Shown here piece by piece: positions 8,187 through 19,200 of a DNA stretch of 64,000 bases (position 1 is the first letter of the stretch; every line of letters starts with the position of its first letter). Below the pieces are notes generated by a model that ran no database searches, was not told the origin of the DNA, and worked only from the letters and a program-made list of their open reading frames with translations. Source of the stretch: an uncultured Clostridia bacterium (GTDB lineage Bacteria > Bacillota > Clostridia > TANB77 > CAG-508); contig CAKPJK010000003.1 of NCBI GenBank assembly GCA_934162615.1, positions 1-64,000 on the forward strand, read 5' to 3'. Both the position numbers and the translations under genes were made by a program.

Positions 8187-9770
8187 ATGTTAAATGCAAT
8201 CGGAGTAACAGTACGATTTGGAAAAAGAGTACTATTTGAAGACGTAAATATAAAATTTGGAAAAGGAAACTGCTACGGAATAATAGGAGCCAATGGAGCA
8301 GGAAAATCAACATTCCTAAAAGTACTATCAGGAGAAATAGAACCAAGCAAAGGAGAAGTAACACTAGAAAAAGGAGAAAGACTATCAATACTAAAACAAG
8401 ACCACTTTGCATTCGAAGAAAACACAGTAATAGACACAGTAATGATGGGAAACAAAGAACTATATGACATAATGAAAGAAAAAGAAGCAATATACGCAAA
8501 ACCAGACTTCACAGAAGAAGACGGAATGAAAGCCGCAAAACTAGAAGAAAGATTTGCAGAACTAGACGGATGGAACGCAGAATCAGACGCCGCAATGCTA
8601 CTAAACGACTTAGGAATAATACCAGAAAACCACTATAAATACATGAAAGAAATAGAAGCAAGAGAAAAAGTAAAAGTATTACTAGCACAAGCACTATTCG
8701 GAAACCCAGACGTATTACTACTAGACGAACCAACAAATGACTTAGACTTAAAAAGCATAAACTGGTTACAAGAATTCCTAATCAACTTCGAAAACACAGT
8801 AATAGTAGTATCACACGACAGATACTTCCTAAACAAAGTATGTACACACATAGCAGACGTCGACTTCGGTAAAATAAAAGTATATCCAGGAAACTACGAC
8901 TTTTGGTACGAATCAAGCCAATTGGCACTAAAACAAATGAAAGAGCAAAACAAGAAAAAAGAAGAAAAAATAAAAGAATTACAAGACTTTATAGCAAGAT
9001 TCAGTGCAAATGCATCAAAATCAAAGCAAGCAACATCAAGAAAGAAAACACTTGAAAAAATAGAACTAGATGAAATAAAACCATCAAACAGAAAATATCC
9101 ATATGTAGACTTTAAACCAGACAGAGAACCGGGAAGAGAAATATTACAAGTAAAAAATATAACAAAAACATATGAAGGTGTAAAAGTATTAGACAATGTA
9201 TCATTTACAGTAAAACAAGACGATAAAATAGCATTTTTAGCAGACAACGAAATAGCAAAAACAGTCTTATTCCAAATAATATCAGGAGAAATGGAACCAG
9301 ACAGTGGAGAATTAGTATGGGGAACAACAATAACAAAATCATACTTCCCTAAGGACAACAACTACTTATTTGACACAGATGAGAACATTACCGAATGGCT
9401 TAGAAAGTACTCAAAAGACCCAGACGAAACATATGTAAGAGGATTCTTAGGAAGAATGCTATTCTCAGGAGACGAAGCATTAAAACAAGTAAGAGTCTTA
9501 TCAGGAGGAGAAAAAGTAAGATGTGTTCTTTCAAAAATGATGCTTTCAGGAGCAAATTTCTTAATATTTGACGAACCAACAAACCACTTAGATATGGAAA
9601 GCATAACATCTGTAAACGAAGGAATGAAAAAATTTACAGGAAACATCTTATTTACATCACATGACCACGAATTAACACAAACAGTAGCAAATAGAATCAT
9701 TGATATTAAAGAAGATGGAAATGTAATAGACAGAGAAATAACATACAACGAATATTTAGGAATTGAATAA
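8187..9770 (+). CDS. ABC-F family ATPase (YkpA/YbiT-like)
   Basis: 527 residues from the ATG at 8187, which has GGGAGG 6 bp upstream. There are two ABC cassettes in one chain and no membrane part. The first cassette has Walker A GANGAGKS and DEPTND; its signature motif is EIEARE instead of LSGGE. The second has LSGGEKVR and DEPTNH, but its Walker A reads ADNEIAKT rather than GxxGxGKT. A charged linker joins them. Members act on ribosomes, tuning translation, and some give antibiotic protection. This subgroup is usually housekeeping; no resistance role can be claimed. Confidence 0.85.
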   Translation: MLNAIGVTVRFGKRVLFEDVNIKFGKGNCYGIIGANGAGKSTFLKVLSGEIEPSKGEVTLEKGERLSILKQDHFAFEENTVIDTVMMGNKELYDIMKEKEAIYAKPDFTEEDGMKAAKLEERFAELDGWNAESDAAMLLNDLGIIPENHYKYMKEIEAREKVKVLLAQALFGNPDVLLLDEPTNDLDLKSINWLQEFLINFENTVIVVSHDRYFLNKVCTHIADVDFGKIKVYPGNYDFWYESSQLALKQMKEQNKKKEEKIKELQDFIARFSANASKSKQATSRKKTLEKIELDEIKPSNRKYPYVDFKPDREPGREILQVKNITKTYEGVKVLDNVSFTVKQDDKIAFLADNEIAKTVLFQIISGEMEPDSGELVWGTTITKSYFPKDNNYLFDTDENITEWLRKYSKDPDETYVRGFLGRMLFSGDEALKQVRVLSGGEKVRCVLSKMMLSGANFLIFDEPTNHLDMESITSVNEGMKKFTGNILFTSHDHELTQTVANRIIDIKEDGNVIDREITYNEYLGIE

Positions 9771-9780
9771 AAAAATAAAA

Positions 9781-9816
9781 AAGAAAAAATAGAGAATTTA
9801 ACTCTATTTTTCTTTT
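9781..9816. terminator. Hairpin between convergent ABC-F and DUF975 genes
   Basis: AATAGAG and CTCTATT arms with A and T tracts on both sides, suited to both directions. Confidence 0.7.
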
Positions 9817-9823
9817 GTTTTTT

Positions 9824-10612
9824 CTACATATTTTCTGAAGTATTATCATCTGAAGTATTAATTTCAATAGTTTCTGTATTACCAGTTGCATATTTATAAA
9901 AAGCTATATTAGCAAATTGAACATAAGGAACAAGCCATAAGAAACCAATTCCCATTGTAGCCACACTTAAAATAGCCCAACCGATAAAAGATAATTCTAA
10001 GCAGAATAACCCAGCACGTTTTCCAGTCATCAATCTTTGACTTTCTTCAACTGCATCTGCAGTAGACATATCTTCATTATCAGCAGCAATTAAATATGCC
10101 AATTTATAATAATAATATTTAGTTGTAGCCCAAACACTTGAAACAATAACAAGAACTACACCAACTATTAGCATAAACATAGAAAATGCAGATGAACTAG
10201 TTGAAGGATATGCAGAAACCATAATTCCAGTAGAAATGCCACCTATCATAAGTATTAAAAAAGAAACAATTACGGCGATTTCTGGAAGAATCATTTTCAA
10301 AAATATTTGAAAAGTAACACCCCAAGATTTTCCAAAATTAGAAAAACCTAAAGTAGCGAAATCAAAAGCCTTAACATTTTCACCATTAAATAATTTTAAA
10401 AATGCAAATACAAGTCCAAAAGATAAAGGAACATTAATAATAGTATTTACAAGACTAAATATTTCTTCCATTGATTCAGGAAAAAGACCTTCAATAAATC
10501 CAATAACAAAAGTCAAAGCCATATATGCTAAAACAATAAAAACCGCTTTACTCCATTTACCAGATAATTTTCTACGAGCCTCAGTTCTAAAATCTGATGA
10601 AATCATTTTCAA
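9824..10612 (-). CDS. DUF975 integral membrane protein
   Basis: 262 residues. The N-terminus (SSDFRTEARRKLSGKWSKAV) is the typical DUF975 opening. Five or six membrane segments follow, with the conserved YYYYKLAYLIAADN and SQRLMTGKRAGLFCLELSFIGW between them. The tail is short and acidic. The family is common in Firmicutes and has no proven function. AAAGGGGG precedes the ATG at 10612. Transcribed away from the Tex gene. Confidence 0.85.
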   Translation of the reverse strand: MKMISSDFRTEARRKLSGKWSKAVFIVLAYMALTFVIGFIEGLFPESMEEIFSLVNTIINVPLSFGLVFAFLKLFNGENVKAFDFATLGFSNFGKSWGVTFQIFLKMILPEIAVIVSFLILMIGGISTGIMVSAYPSTSSSAFSMFMLIVGVVLVIVSSVWATTKYYYYKLAYLIAADNEDMSTADAVEESQRLMTGKRAGLFCLELSFIGWAILSVATMGIGFLWLVPYVQFANIAFYKYATGNTETIEINTSDDNTSENM

Positions 10613-10766
10613 TTTCCCCCTTTCATTTTATTCAAATTTATGATATATTAAACAATGAAAAAAGTCAATAAGATATCAAAAATTGACTAAACATATCAAA
10701 AAATGTCGAAAGCACAAAAAATAAATAATGTCAAAAGCATTTTAAAAAATTAAAGGGAGGAAAACA

Positions 10767-12950
10767 ATGGACAAAATAGCAAAAACAATTGCAGAAGAAT
10801 TAAACATCAAAATACAACAAGTAGAAAACACAATAAAATTGATAGATGAAGGAAACACAATACCATTTATCGCACGTTATAGAAAAGAAGTAACAGGAGG
10901 ACTAAGTGACGAAGTACTAAGAACATTTGGAGAAAGACTATCATACCTAAGAAACTTAGAAACAAGAAAAGAAGAAGTAATAAAATCAATAGACGAACAA
11001 GGAAAATTAACAGACGAAATATTGCAAGCAGTAGCAATTTCAAAAACACTTGCAGAAGTAGAAGACATCTATAGACCATACAAACAAAAGAAAAAGACAA
11101 GAGCAACAGTAGCAAAAGCAAAAGGACTAGAACCACTAGCACAAATAATAATTGAACAAACAGAAACAAAACCGATATTAGAAATAGCACAAGAATATGT
11201 TAATGTAGAAAACTTATCAGAAGAAGACAAGAAAAACAAAGATAAAGTCGTTGCAACACCAGAAGACGCAGTTCAAGGAGCCCTAGACATTATAGCCGAA
11301 GATATTTCAGACAATGCTAAATACAGAAAAGAGATAAAAAGACAATGCTATAGAGAAGGTCTTATCAAAACAAAAGCAAAAGACCCTGAGAGCAAATCAA
11401 ATTATGAGATGTATTATGACTATAGTGAAGCATTAAAATGGATTCCTAGCCACAGAATTTTGGCAATAAACAGGGGAGAAAAAGAAGACTTCCTAAAAGT
11501 ATCTATTGAAAAACCAGAAGATAAAATTTTAGCATACATAGAAAAAGACATTATAAAAGGTGAAACACAATTCACACAAATGCTAAAAGACACAATATTA
11601 GACAGTTTTGAAAGATTAATAGAACCATCAATTGATAGAGAAATCCGTTCAGATTTAACAGAAAAAGCAGAAGAAAAAGCAATAAAAGTATTTGGACAAA
11701 ACTCAAAACAACTATTATTAGGAGCACCAATTAAAGGCAAAACAGTAATGGGATTTGACCCTGCATATAGAACTGGATGTAAAATAGCCGTAATAGACGA
11801 AACAGGAAAAGTCTTAGACTACACAACAGTATATCCAACAGAACCACAAAATGATGTAGAAGGTGCTAAAAAAGAATTATTAAAACTAATTGAAAAAGAC
11901 AAAATAGATATGATAGCAATAGGAAACGGAACAGCATCAAGAGAATCAGAAATGTTTGTATCAGATATGATAAAAGAAGCATCAAGACCAGTACACTATG
12001 TAATTGTAAGCGAAGCAGGAGCGTCAGTATATTCAGCATCAAAACTTGCAACAGAAGAATATCCTGACATAAATGTTTCTATAAGAGGAGCAATATCAAT
12101 AGCAAGAAGATTACAAGACCCACTAGCAGAACTTGTAAAAATAGACCCAAAAGCAATAGGAGTTGGACAATATCAACACGATGTAAACCAAAAGAAATTA
12201 GCCGAAAGTCTAACAGGCGTAGTAGAAGATAGTGTTAACAAAGTAGGAGTTGATGTAAACACAGCAACACCATCACTACTTTCATATGTATCAGGAATAA
12301 ACAACACAATAGCAAAAAACATTGTAAAATATAGAGATGAAAACGGAAAATTAAAAGAAAGAAAAGAACTTTTGAAAGTACCAAAATTGGGAAAAGTAGC
12401 ATTTGAACAATGTGCAGGATTCTTAAGAATTATAGACGGTAAAAACCCACTAGAAATAACTGCAGTTCACCCAGAAAGTTACGAAGCAACAGAAAAATTA
12501 CTAAAAACTTTAGGATTTGACAAAGAAGACTTAAGGGACAAAGAAAAAACAGACGAACTAAGACAAAAATTAAAAACAGTTGATGTAGCAAAAACAGCCA
12601 AAGAACTAGAAATAGGAGAAATGACACTAACTGATATAATTTCAGAACTTAGCAAGCCAGGAAGAGACCCTCGTGAAGATATGCCAAAACCAATTTTAAG
12701 ACAAGATGTTTTGAAATTAGAAGATTTAAAAGAAGGTATGATTTTAACAGGAACAGTAAGAAATGTTATAGATTTCGGAGCATTCGTAGATATTGGTGTT
12801 AAATATGATGGACTTGTACATATTTCAGAAATGAGCGATAAATACATTAAAAATCCTTCTGATTTAGTTTCAGTTGGGGATATTGTTAAAGTTAAAGTTA
12901 TTAAAATAGATATGGAAAGAAAAAAAGTAGGATTATCTATGAAAGTATAA
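10767..12950 (+). CDS. tex: Tex-family RNA-binding transcription accessory protein
   Basis: 727 residues, normal length for the family. In order: an N-terminal helix-rich region, a YqgF/RNase H-like domain (about 325-460, MGFDPAYRTGCKIAVID), a helix-hairpin-helix region (ATPSLLSYVSGI, CAGFLRI) and a C-terminal S1 RNA-binding domain (about 650-725, GMILTGTVRNVIDFGAFVDIG). Tex binds nucleic acid and is thought to act in transcription or RNA turnover; its exact biochemical role is debated. GGGAGG precedes the ATG. A hairpin with the recurrent GGGATTGAAG arm follows. Confidence 0.95.
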   Translation: MDKIAKTIAEELNIKIQQVENTIKLIDEGNTIPFIARYRKEVTGGLSDEVLRTFGERLSYLRNLETRKEEVIKSIDEQGKLTDEILQAVAISKTLAEVEDIYRPYKQKKKTRATVAKAKGLEPLAQIIIEQTETKPILEIAQEYVNVENLSEEDKKNKDKVVATPEDAVQGALDIIAEDISDNAKYRKEIKRQCYREGLIKTKAKDPESKSNYEMYYDYSEALKWIPSHRILAINRGEKEDFLKVSIEKPEDKILAYIEKDIIKGETQFTQMLKDTILDSFERLIEPSIDREIRSDLTEKAEEKAIKVFGQNSKQLLLGAPIKGKTVMGFDPAYRTGCKIAVIDETGKVLDYTTVYPTEPQNDVEGAKKELLKLIEKDKIDMIAIGNGTASRESEMFVSDMIKEASRPVHYVIVSEAGASVYSASKLATEEYPDINVSIRGAISIARRLQDPLAELVKIDPKAIGVGQYQHDVNQKKLAESLTGVVEDSVNKVGVDVNTATPSLLSYVSGINNTIAKNIVKYRDENGKLKERKELLKVPKLGKVAFEQCAGFLRIIDGKNPLEITAVHPESYEATEKLLKTLGFDKEDLRDKEKTDELRQKLKTVDVAKTAKELEIGEMTLTDIISELSKPGRDPREDMPKPILRQDVLKLEDLKEGMILTGTVRNVIDFGAFVDIGVKYDGLVHISEMSDKYIKNPSDLVSVGDIVKVKVIKIDMERKKVGLSMKV

Positions 12951-12955
12951 AAAAA

Positions 12956-12983
12956 GGGATTGAAGAAGAGTCTTCAATCCCTA
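12956..12983 (+). terminator. Terminator of tex (GGGATTGAAGA arm)
   Basis: AGGGATTGAAGA and TCTTCAATCCCT arms, a perfect 12-bp stem with a four-base loop. It shares its arm with hairpins at about 14358 and 38598-38735. Confidence 0.75.
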
Positions 12984-13012
12984 TTTATATTATTTATTAT
13001 ATTTATATTATA

Positions 13013-13105
13013 TGCATTGATTATATATTAATATTTTTAGAAAAAATGCTTCTTCGGGTCTTCCATTGGGACTTTTTCTTTAAATATTAATATATAATCA
13101 ATGCA
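13013..13105. repeat. Perfect 24-bp inverted repeat around a 45-base loop
   Basis: Bases 13013-13036 are the exact reverse complement of 13082-13105. The loop carries GGGTCTTCCATTGGGAC, similar to the GTCCATTTTTGGGAC sequence at about 38660. No open frame fits. Confidence 0.85.
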
Positions 13106-13159
13106 AAAGAGTAAAAAATAAGAAAAAATAGACTGAAAGAAAACTTCCAATCTATTTTT

Positions 13160-14215
13160 TTAATAATTATCCATAATTTCTTGTATCTCATCATAATGAT
13201 TCTCCAAAATATCCAAAAAAACATCATCCAACTCAGGATCAAACTGAGTTCCTCTACACCTCTTAAACTCCGCAATAACAACATCCAAAGGAAGAGAATC
13301 CCTATAACTACGCTTAGAAGTCATAGCATCAAAAGTATCCGCAATAGCCGCAATCCTAGCAAAATAAGGAATATCTTCACCCTTCAATCTACCAGGATAG
13401 CCATTACCATCATATCTCTCATGATGATGTTTAACAATTGGAATAATATTAGCAAAAATCTTAGCAGAAGACAAAATATGCGCTCCAATAGCCGGATGAT
13501 TTTTAATCTCAGAATACTCATCATCAGTAAGTCTAGACTCCTTCCTTAAAATACTATCAGGAATACCAATTTTACCAATATCGTGGAACAAACCACCAAC
13601 TTCCAAATCATGCAAATCACTATCAGACAAACCAAGATGTTTACCAATCAAAACAGAATACTGAGAAACACGGTCAGAATGACCCCTAGTATAAGTATCT
13701 TTAGCCTCAACAGTATATCTCAAAGTTTGAATAGTAGACAAATAAGCCTCTTCAAGCTTTTCATTTTTATTTTTCAATTCATCATTAATTTTTTTAATTT
13801 CATTCATTTGAGCAATAGACTTAATACCAGACTCTATTAATAATAGCAACTGGTCAAATTTATCACTTTTCTCACAATAGCCCTGAATATCCAATCTTCT
13901 AATAGTATCTAAAGGAGGAGCCAAATCTTTGTGCCCAGTTAATAATAGGATGTACAACTCTTTATTGAACTTCCTTATCTCCTCAACAACTTGATCACCA
14001 TGAATAGGCGTCATTATAAAATCAAGAAGCATCAAATCATAATGCTCTGTTTTAACCTTTTCAATAGCCTCCATAGGATCTGTAACACCCGTAAAATCAT
14101 AACCTGAACGCTTCAAAAATATAGATAGTGAATCTACAATTCCTTCCTCGTCATCTACGGCTATAATTCTATAATTGTTATTTTCATTAACAACCTTTTG
14201 TAACCCTTTTCTCAT
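13160..14215 (-). CDS. Response regulator with HD-GYP domain (cyclic-di-GMP phosphodiesterase)
   Basis: 351 residues from the ATG at 14215, chosen because GGAGG lies 8 bp before it; an ATG 15 bp upstream lacks a site. The receiver domain (about 15-130) has the acidic pair D21/D22 and phospho-acceptor D65 in LMLLDF. A coiled coil (about 145-165) leads to the HD-GYP domain with FHDIGKIG, HHHERYDGNGYPG and ADTFDAMTS. HD-GYP enzymes break down cyclic-di-GMP, so this gene probably turns a sensor signal into a change in second-messenger level. The upstream histidine kinase on the same strand is the obvious partner, although a terminator-like hairpin lies between them. Confidence 0.9.
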   Translation of the reverse strand: MRKGLQKVVNENNNYRIIAVDDEEGIVDSLSIFLKRSGYDFTGVTDPMEAIEKVKTEHYDLMLLDFIMTPIHGDQVVEEIRKFNKELYILLLTGHKDLAPPLDTIRRLDIQGYCEKSDKFDQLLLLIESGIKSIAQMNEIKKINDELKNKNEKLEEAYLSTIQTLRYTVEAKDTYTRGHSDRVSQYSVLIGKHLGLSDSDLHDLEVGGLFHDIGKIGIPDSILRKESRLTDDEYSEIKNHPAIGAHILSSAKIFANIIPIVKHHHERYDGNGYPGRLKGEDIPYFARIAAIADTFDAMTSKRSYRDSLPLDVVIAEFKRCRGTQFDPELDDVFLDILENHYDEIQEIMDNY

Positions 14216-14357
14216 TAAATCATCCTCCATCCTGTCAGTTGTATTAAAATTCCTGACTTCAAGATTTTGCCAATATTTAAGGCCTTATTCATATAAAGCC
14301 ATTATATTAATAAAATCAATAAAAAGCAAGCATTTTTTGAAAAAAATTTAAAATAAA

Positions 14358-14391
14358 AAAAGGGATTAGGAGACCCGTCCCCTAATCCCTA
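14358..14391 (-). terminator. Hairpin between kinase and regulator (dispersed repeat type)
   Basis: AGGGATTAGG and CCTAATCCCT arms around GAGACCCGTCC. On the minus strand it lies after the kinase stop and ends in a T-rich stretch. Confidence 0.7.
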
Positions 14392-14396
14392 AAAAT

Positions 14397-16211
14397 TTAT
14401 AAAGGTAAAATAATATTAAAAGTAGTACCCTCTCCTTCTTTAGACTCAAAAGTAATATTACCATTAAAATGAGCCTTAATAGTAGAATAAGACATATACA
14501 AACCAAGCCCAGTACCATTTTTACCCTTAGTAGTAATCATCTCTTTAAACAATTTGTCTTGCACTTTTTGTGATAGTCCGCAGCCATAATCCCTAACAGA
14601 AATAATCAAATTTCCATCAGACTTACTCAAAATCAAATCAATATTTTGCTCAGTCTTACCATTATAAGACTGAATAGCATTAGAAATCATATTATTAATA
14701 ACCTGAACCAAACTATTAATATCACCATTAATCTTAGTAGTTTTTGGAGCATTCATTTGAACATTCATATAAATCAAAGCATTTTTAAGTTCATGTTTCA
14801 TCAAAATATCAACTCTCTTAACAAGTTCATCAATATCAAAAGAAACATTCTCAGCCTCAGACAAAGTAACCGCCTGACCCTTAACTGCAGTAATAATATC
14901 TGACATATATTCAGTATACTCCTTAATTTTTACAATCCATTCACCCATATCTTTAGCAATATCATGATGGTCTTGGCTATTAACCTCAGGGTCATCAATA
15001 GAAGAGTCATATTCCTTAACTAAATCAGTTAAGCCTTCTGCAGCACCAGAAATAGACATTATAGGTGTTTTTAGGTTATGCGCAATACCACCAATTAATT
15101 GTCCAAGTGATGCTAGACGCTCTCTTTCCATTAAAATATCTTGATTATTTTTAATAGTCTCCATATCTTCAATATGTTGAGTAATATCTTTAAACAAAAT
15201 TAATGTTCCCAAAGACACACCATCTGAATAAATAGTATTAACTTCAACAGAAAATATTTTATGGATTCTGCGTGCATGGAATTCAAAAGAAACAGTCTTT
15301 TTTGAATCTTTTGTTTTAGCAATGGCAGTTTTAATTTTTCCATAATTTATTTTATTACTTTTGCAAAACTTATCAAAATTTTGACCTCTTAATGCAATAT
15401 CTTTAATCTTAAATGTAACCAAAAAAGTTTGATTAAAATCTGTTATGGTTCCATCATCATTCAAAACTAAATAACTATCAGACATCCTGTCCGCAATTTT
15501 CCTTAAAGCAATAGGAGCAATTCCCAAAAAGTCAAACTTAAATATTGCCAAAGCAAAACATATAATTGATACTGAAAATGAAATTGGTGTTACGAAAACA
15601 GTCATAGGTATCAATTTTAAGAAAGAACCTAAAACATTTACAATAACAGGACAAGCCAAACCAATACTAATCAATAAAGACTGTTTAGAAAAGAATCCAG
15701 CATTCCTAATCGAAAATATAAGTAAACGACCAATACCAATAATCAATAAAAGATAAGTATAAACAGAATGTACATAGAAATATGGTCCATAAATAGTATC
15801 TGTAAAAGATGATGAATATTGTATATAGAACAAATGATGTAAATCATTTGTCCACAATACAATAAGAGATAATATAGGTATTACAAACAATAACAAATAA
15901 GATTTTTTAAATGTTATTTTTGTATTTGTAAATATTAAACTCGTAAAGAACACTGTTAAAGGTAATAAACAGGTTCCAATATAAATAATATTTTCAAACC
16001 AAATAGATGGTATTGAAAAAAAGTAATTACAAACGGCTTGACAAAGCACTCCCACAGAAATTATAAGAGAGCAAAACAAGTTTAAACAAAAAACATTGTG
16101 TAACTGCTTTCTATCTTTTTGACAAGAAATATAAACAAACATTACAACAGTCAAAAGTGTAGAAAGTACCAAAAGCCAGAAACTCAAGCCGAAATTATTC
16201 ATTTGTATCAC
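14397..16211 (-). CDS. Sensor histidine kinase with 7-TM N-terminus and PAS domain
   Basis: 604 residues. Residues 1-230 contain about seven membrane helices of the histidine-kinase 7TM type, then a PAS-like domain (about 235-345). Next is a HisKA region with the phospho-accepting H378 in GGIAHNLKTP, and a HATPase domain ending GTGLGLYMSYSTIK. The ATG lies inside the synthetase reading frame: the two genes overlap by 17 bp, so translation is probably coupled. The kinase is therefore made together with the synthetase and may sense its product, the cell surface or a host cue (inference). The HD-GYP regulator downstream is the likely partner. Confidence 0.9.
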   Translation of the reverse strand: MIQMNNFGLSFWLLVLSTLLTVVMFVYISCQKDRKQLHNVFCLNLFCSLIISVGVLCQAVCNYFFSIPSIWFENIIYIGTCLLPLTVFFTSLIFTNTKITFKKSYLLLFVIPILSLIVLWTNDLHHLFYIQYSSSFTDTIYGPYFYVHSVYTYLLLIIGIGRLLIFSIRNAGFFSKQSLLISIGLACPVIVNVLGSFLKLIPMTVFVTPISFSVSIICFALAIFKFDFLGIAPIALRKIADRMSDSYLVLNDDGTITDFNQTFLVTFKIKDIALRGQNFDKFCKSNKINYGKIKTAIAKTKDSKKTVSFEFHARRIHKIFSVEVNTIYSDGVSLGTLILFKDITQHIEDMETIKNNQDILMERERLASLGQLIGGIAHNLKTPIMSISGAAEGLTDLVKEYDSSIDDPEVNSQDHHDIAKDMGEWIVKIKEYTEYMSDIITAVKGQAVTLSEAENVSFDIDELVKRVDILMKHELKNALIYMNVQMNAPKTTKINGDINSLVQVINNMISNAIQSYNGKTEQNIDLILSKSDGNLIISVRDYGCGLSQKVQDKLFKEMITTKGKNGTGLGLYMSYSTIKAHFNGNITFESKEGEGTTFNIILPL

Positions 16212-19200
16212 CTCCAGGTATAAAACCTATTTTTTCAAAGTACTTCATGTATCTAATAATATAGTCAGCATCAATATCTTTCCAACTAAAAGATACACGT
16301 TTTAAATATTCATCAGTAAAATTAGCATGTAATCTTACATTGTATGTATAAGTAAGTTTTTTACTCTCATCCAAGTCATAAATAATACCAGATAAGCATT
16401 TCTTTTTCTCATTATCAGAAAGAATACCAGTAATAAGATAAGCAAACATCTCGTCAGACATAGGTATAATTTCATGACCCAAAGAATCAAGAGTTTCTAA
16501 AAGCAATTTTATAGTCATAAGTTTTGTATTATAAATATGGAATACATTACAATTACTATCATGATTCATTATCTTAACAATTGCTTCTGCAGCCAAATCA
16601 ACGGGTGTAAGTTCAATAGCATGTTTAAGCATATATTTTGGAACTGCACCAATCTCAATAAATGACTTAATTCTCTTAGCAAAAGCATTATTATCAACAT
16701 TTTGTTGGAAAACACCATCACTATATCTATTAGTAATATTACCAAGTCTTAAAATTTGTGCATTTAATCCATCGTAAATTGCCTCTAACACAATAAGTTC
16801 TGCCTTATATTTAGTTGTTGTATACACTCCTTTTAATTTTTGACCAACAAACAAATTAGTCTCACTAAATTGCTTTTTAAAGTTGATATTTTCAGGAGTT
16901 TCCTCAATAGCCTCTTCTTTTTCACCACTACCAGAAACACTCATAGTTGAAATATGTAATAAACGTTTATTTTCTTTCTTACAAAAATCAACAACATTTT
17001 GAGTTCCCAAAACATTAATATCATCAAATTGACCTTTTAAACCATAATGTTTAACAATTGCACCAGAATTTATAACAACATCAATATTATTTCTAATTAA
17101 ATCATAATCCGAAGTAGATAAGCCCAAACCTTCTTTAGAAATATCACCTTCAACAACACGAATTCTCTTAGAAAATTGATTTGAATATTTATCTCCAAAA
17201 TAGAAATTCAAAGTTTGTTTCAATCTTGAAGTAGGGTCAACATTGTTTTTAGGTCTAGTTAAGCAATAAATAATTCCAGAATTTTGTTTCATAAATTCGT
17301 CAATTATGTGTGCCCCTAGGTATCCAGTAGTTCCAATTAATAAAATATTATCAATAGTTGCAGGAACAATACTAGATAAATTATCTAAAGTATTTCTAGC
17401 AAGAACGCTATTAATTTTATCATAATCATAATCCTCAATAAAATTAATTTCAGAACTTGGCAACTTATTAGACAATTCCTTAATAGTTGGATAATTGAAT
17501 ATATCTGCATATTCAAATTTTAAACCATATTTAATAGCCTCAATTTGCATTTGAATAGCACCAATAGAATCACCACCGATATCAAAGAAATTATCATTTA
17601 CAGTAATATCATCAACCTTTAAAATGTTTTTCCAAATTTGTAATAATTTTTCCTCATTAGTATTTAACTCATCAATATTTACAGTTTTTGTTGAAATACT
17701 CCTATGTAGGCTAGGTAATGGCAATGACTTTCTATCAATTTTACGATTAATAGTATAAGGCATTTTATCCAAACGGATAACATATGATGGAACCATATAA
17801 GGTGGCAAAGCTTTTTTAAGAGCAAGTTTAACTGTATCTGGAAGAACAGAAGAATCTGCAACATAATAACCACACAAAACCTCTTTTCCATCCATCTCAA
17901 TTTTATTAACAACTGATGCAGAAACACCAGGAACATTTGACATAATATTTTCAATTTCACCAAGTTCAATTCTTAAACCTCTTAACTTAATTTGGTTATC
18001 AACTCTTCCTAAACATTGAACTTTACCATCAAAAGTCCATCTACCAATATCACCAGATTTATATATTTTTCCAGGTCCAAAAGGATTATCCATAAATCTT
18101 GATGCAGTCATTTCAGGTTTACCAATATATCCAAGACCAACTTGAATACCAGAAATATAAATCTCTCCAATTACACCAATTGGAACCTGATTCATATTCT
18201 TGTCCAAAATATGAATTTGAGTATTCATAATTGGAGGACCAACTGTAATTTCAGTTTCACCATCCAAGTTTTGAACATTAGAAAGTACAGTAATTTCACT
18301 TGGACCATAAATATTATAAATAGTAATATCATCAGCCAAAGCCCTTAAATCTTTAACAAATTTTTCAGGTAAAGGCTCACCACCAAATACCATATTTTTA
18401 ACTAAAGCCAAGGCAGTATCAGGCTCTCTGTTATCATAATTTATTTTCATTAAACTAGGAGTAACAGTCATAACATCAACATTATATTTTTTAATCAAAG
18501 CATCTAATAACTTAGGATTTCTATGTTCGGCATTATTTGCCATAACAACCTTTAAACCATGTGTTAATGAAACAATAATTTCATAAACAAAAATATCAAA
18601 AGGTGTTGAAGTAACAGACACAAGAGTATGTTTATTACCTTCTTTTAAATAATCCAAAACTTTTGTCATTGCCTTAGTCATGTTAGCAAAACCAACCTGA
18701 TTTAGCATAACACCTTTAGGTGTTCCAGTAGAACCAGAAGTATAAATTACATAGGATAAATCTTCAGGCAATACAGTTACATTTGGATTATCATAAATTT
18801 TTCCATAAATCTCATCATTAGATAAATCAATCTCAATACAATTCTCTATACTTTCAACACGTTCTCTTAAAGATTTTTGTGTTAAAACATATTTAGTTTG
18901 GCTATCTTCCAAATAATACTTTGTACGCTCAATTGGATATGTAGGGTCAACATTAAAGAATGCAGCACCTGCTTTAGAAATACCAAGCATACATACTATA
19001 GTTTCCAAAGAACGATTTGTCATAATACAAACTTTATCATTTCTACCAATACCTTTGCTGATTAAGTAATGCGCTAAACTATTAGCCTTTTCGTTTAACT
19101 CACTATAAGTTAAAGAAACATCATCACAAATCAAAGCAATATTATTTGAATTTTTCTCAACTTGATCCTCAAAAATTGACACAACAGTATCAGAATTTAT

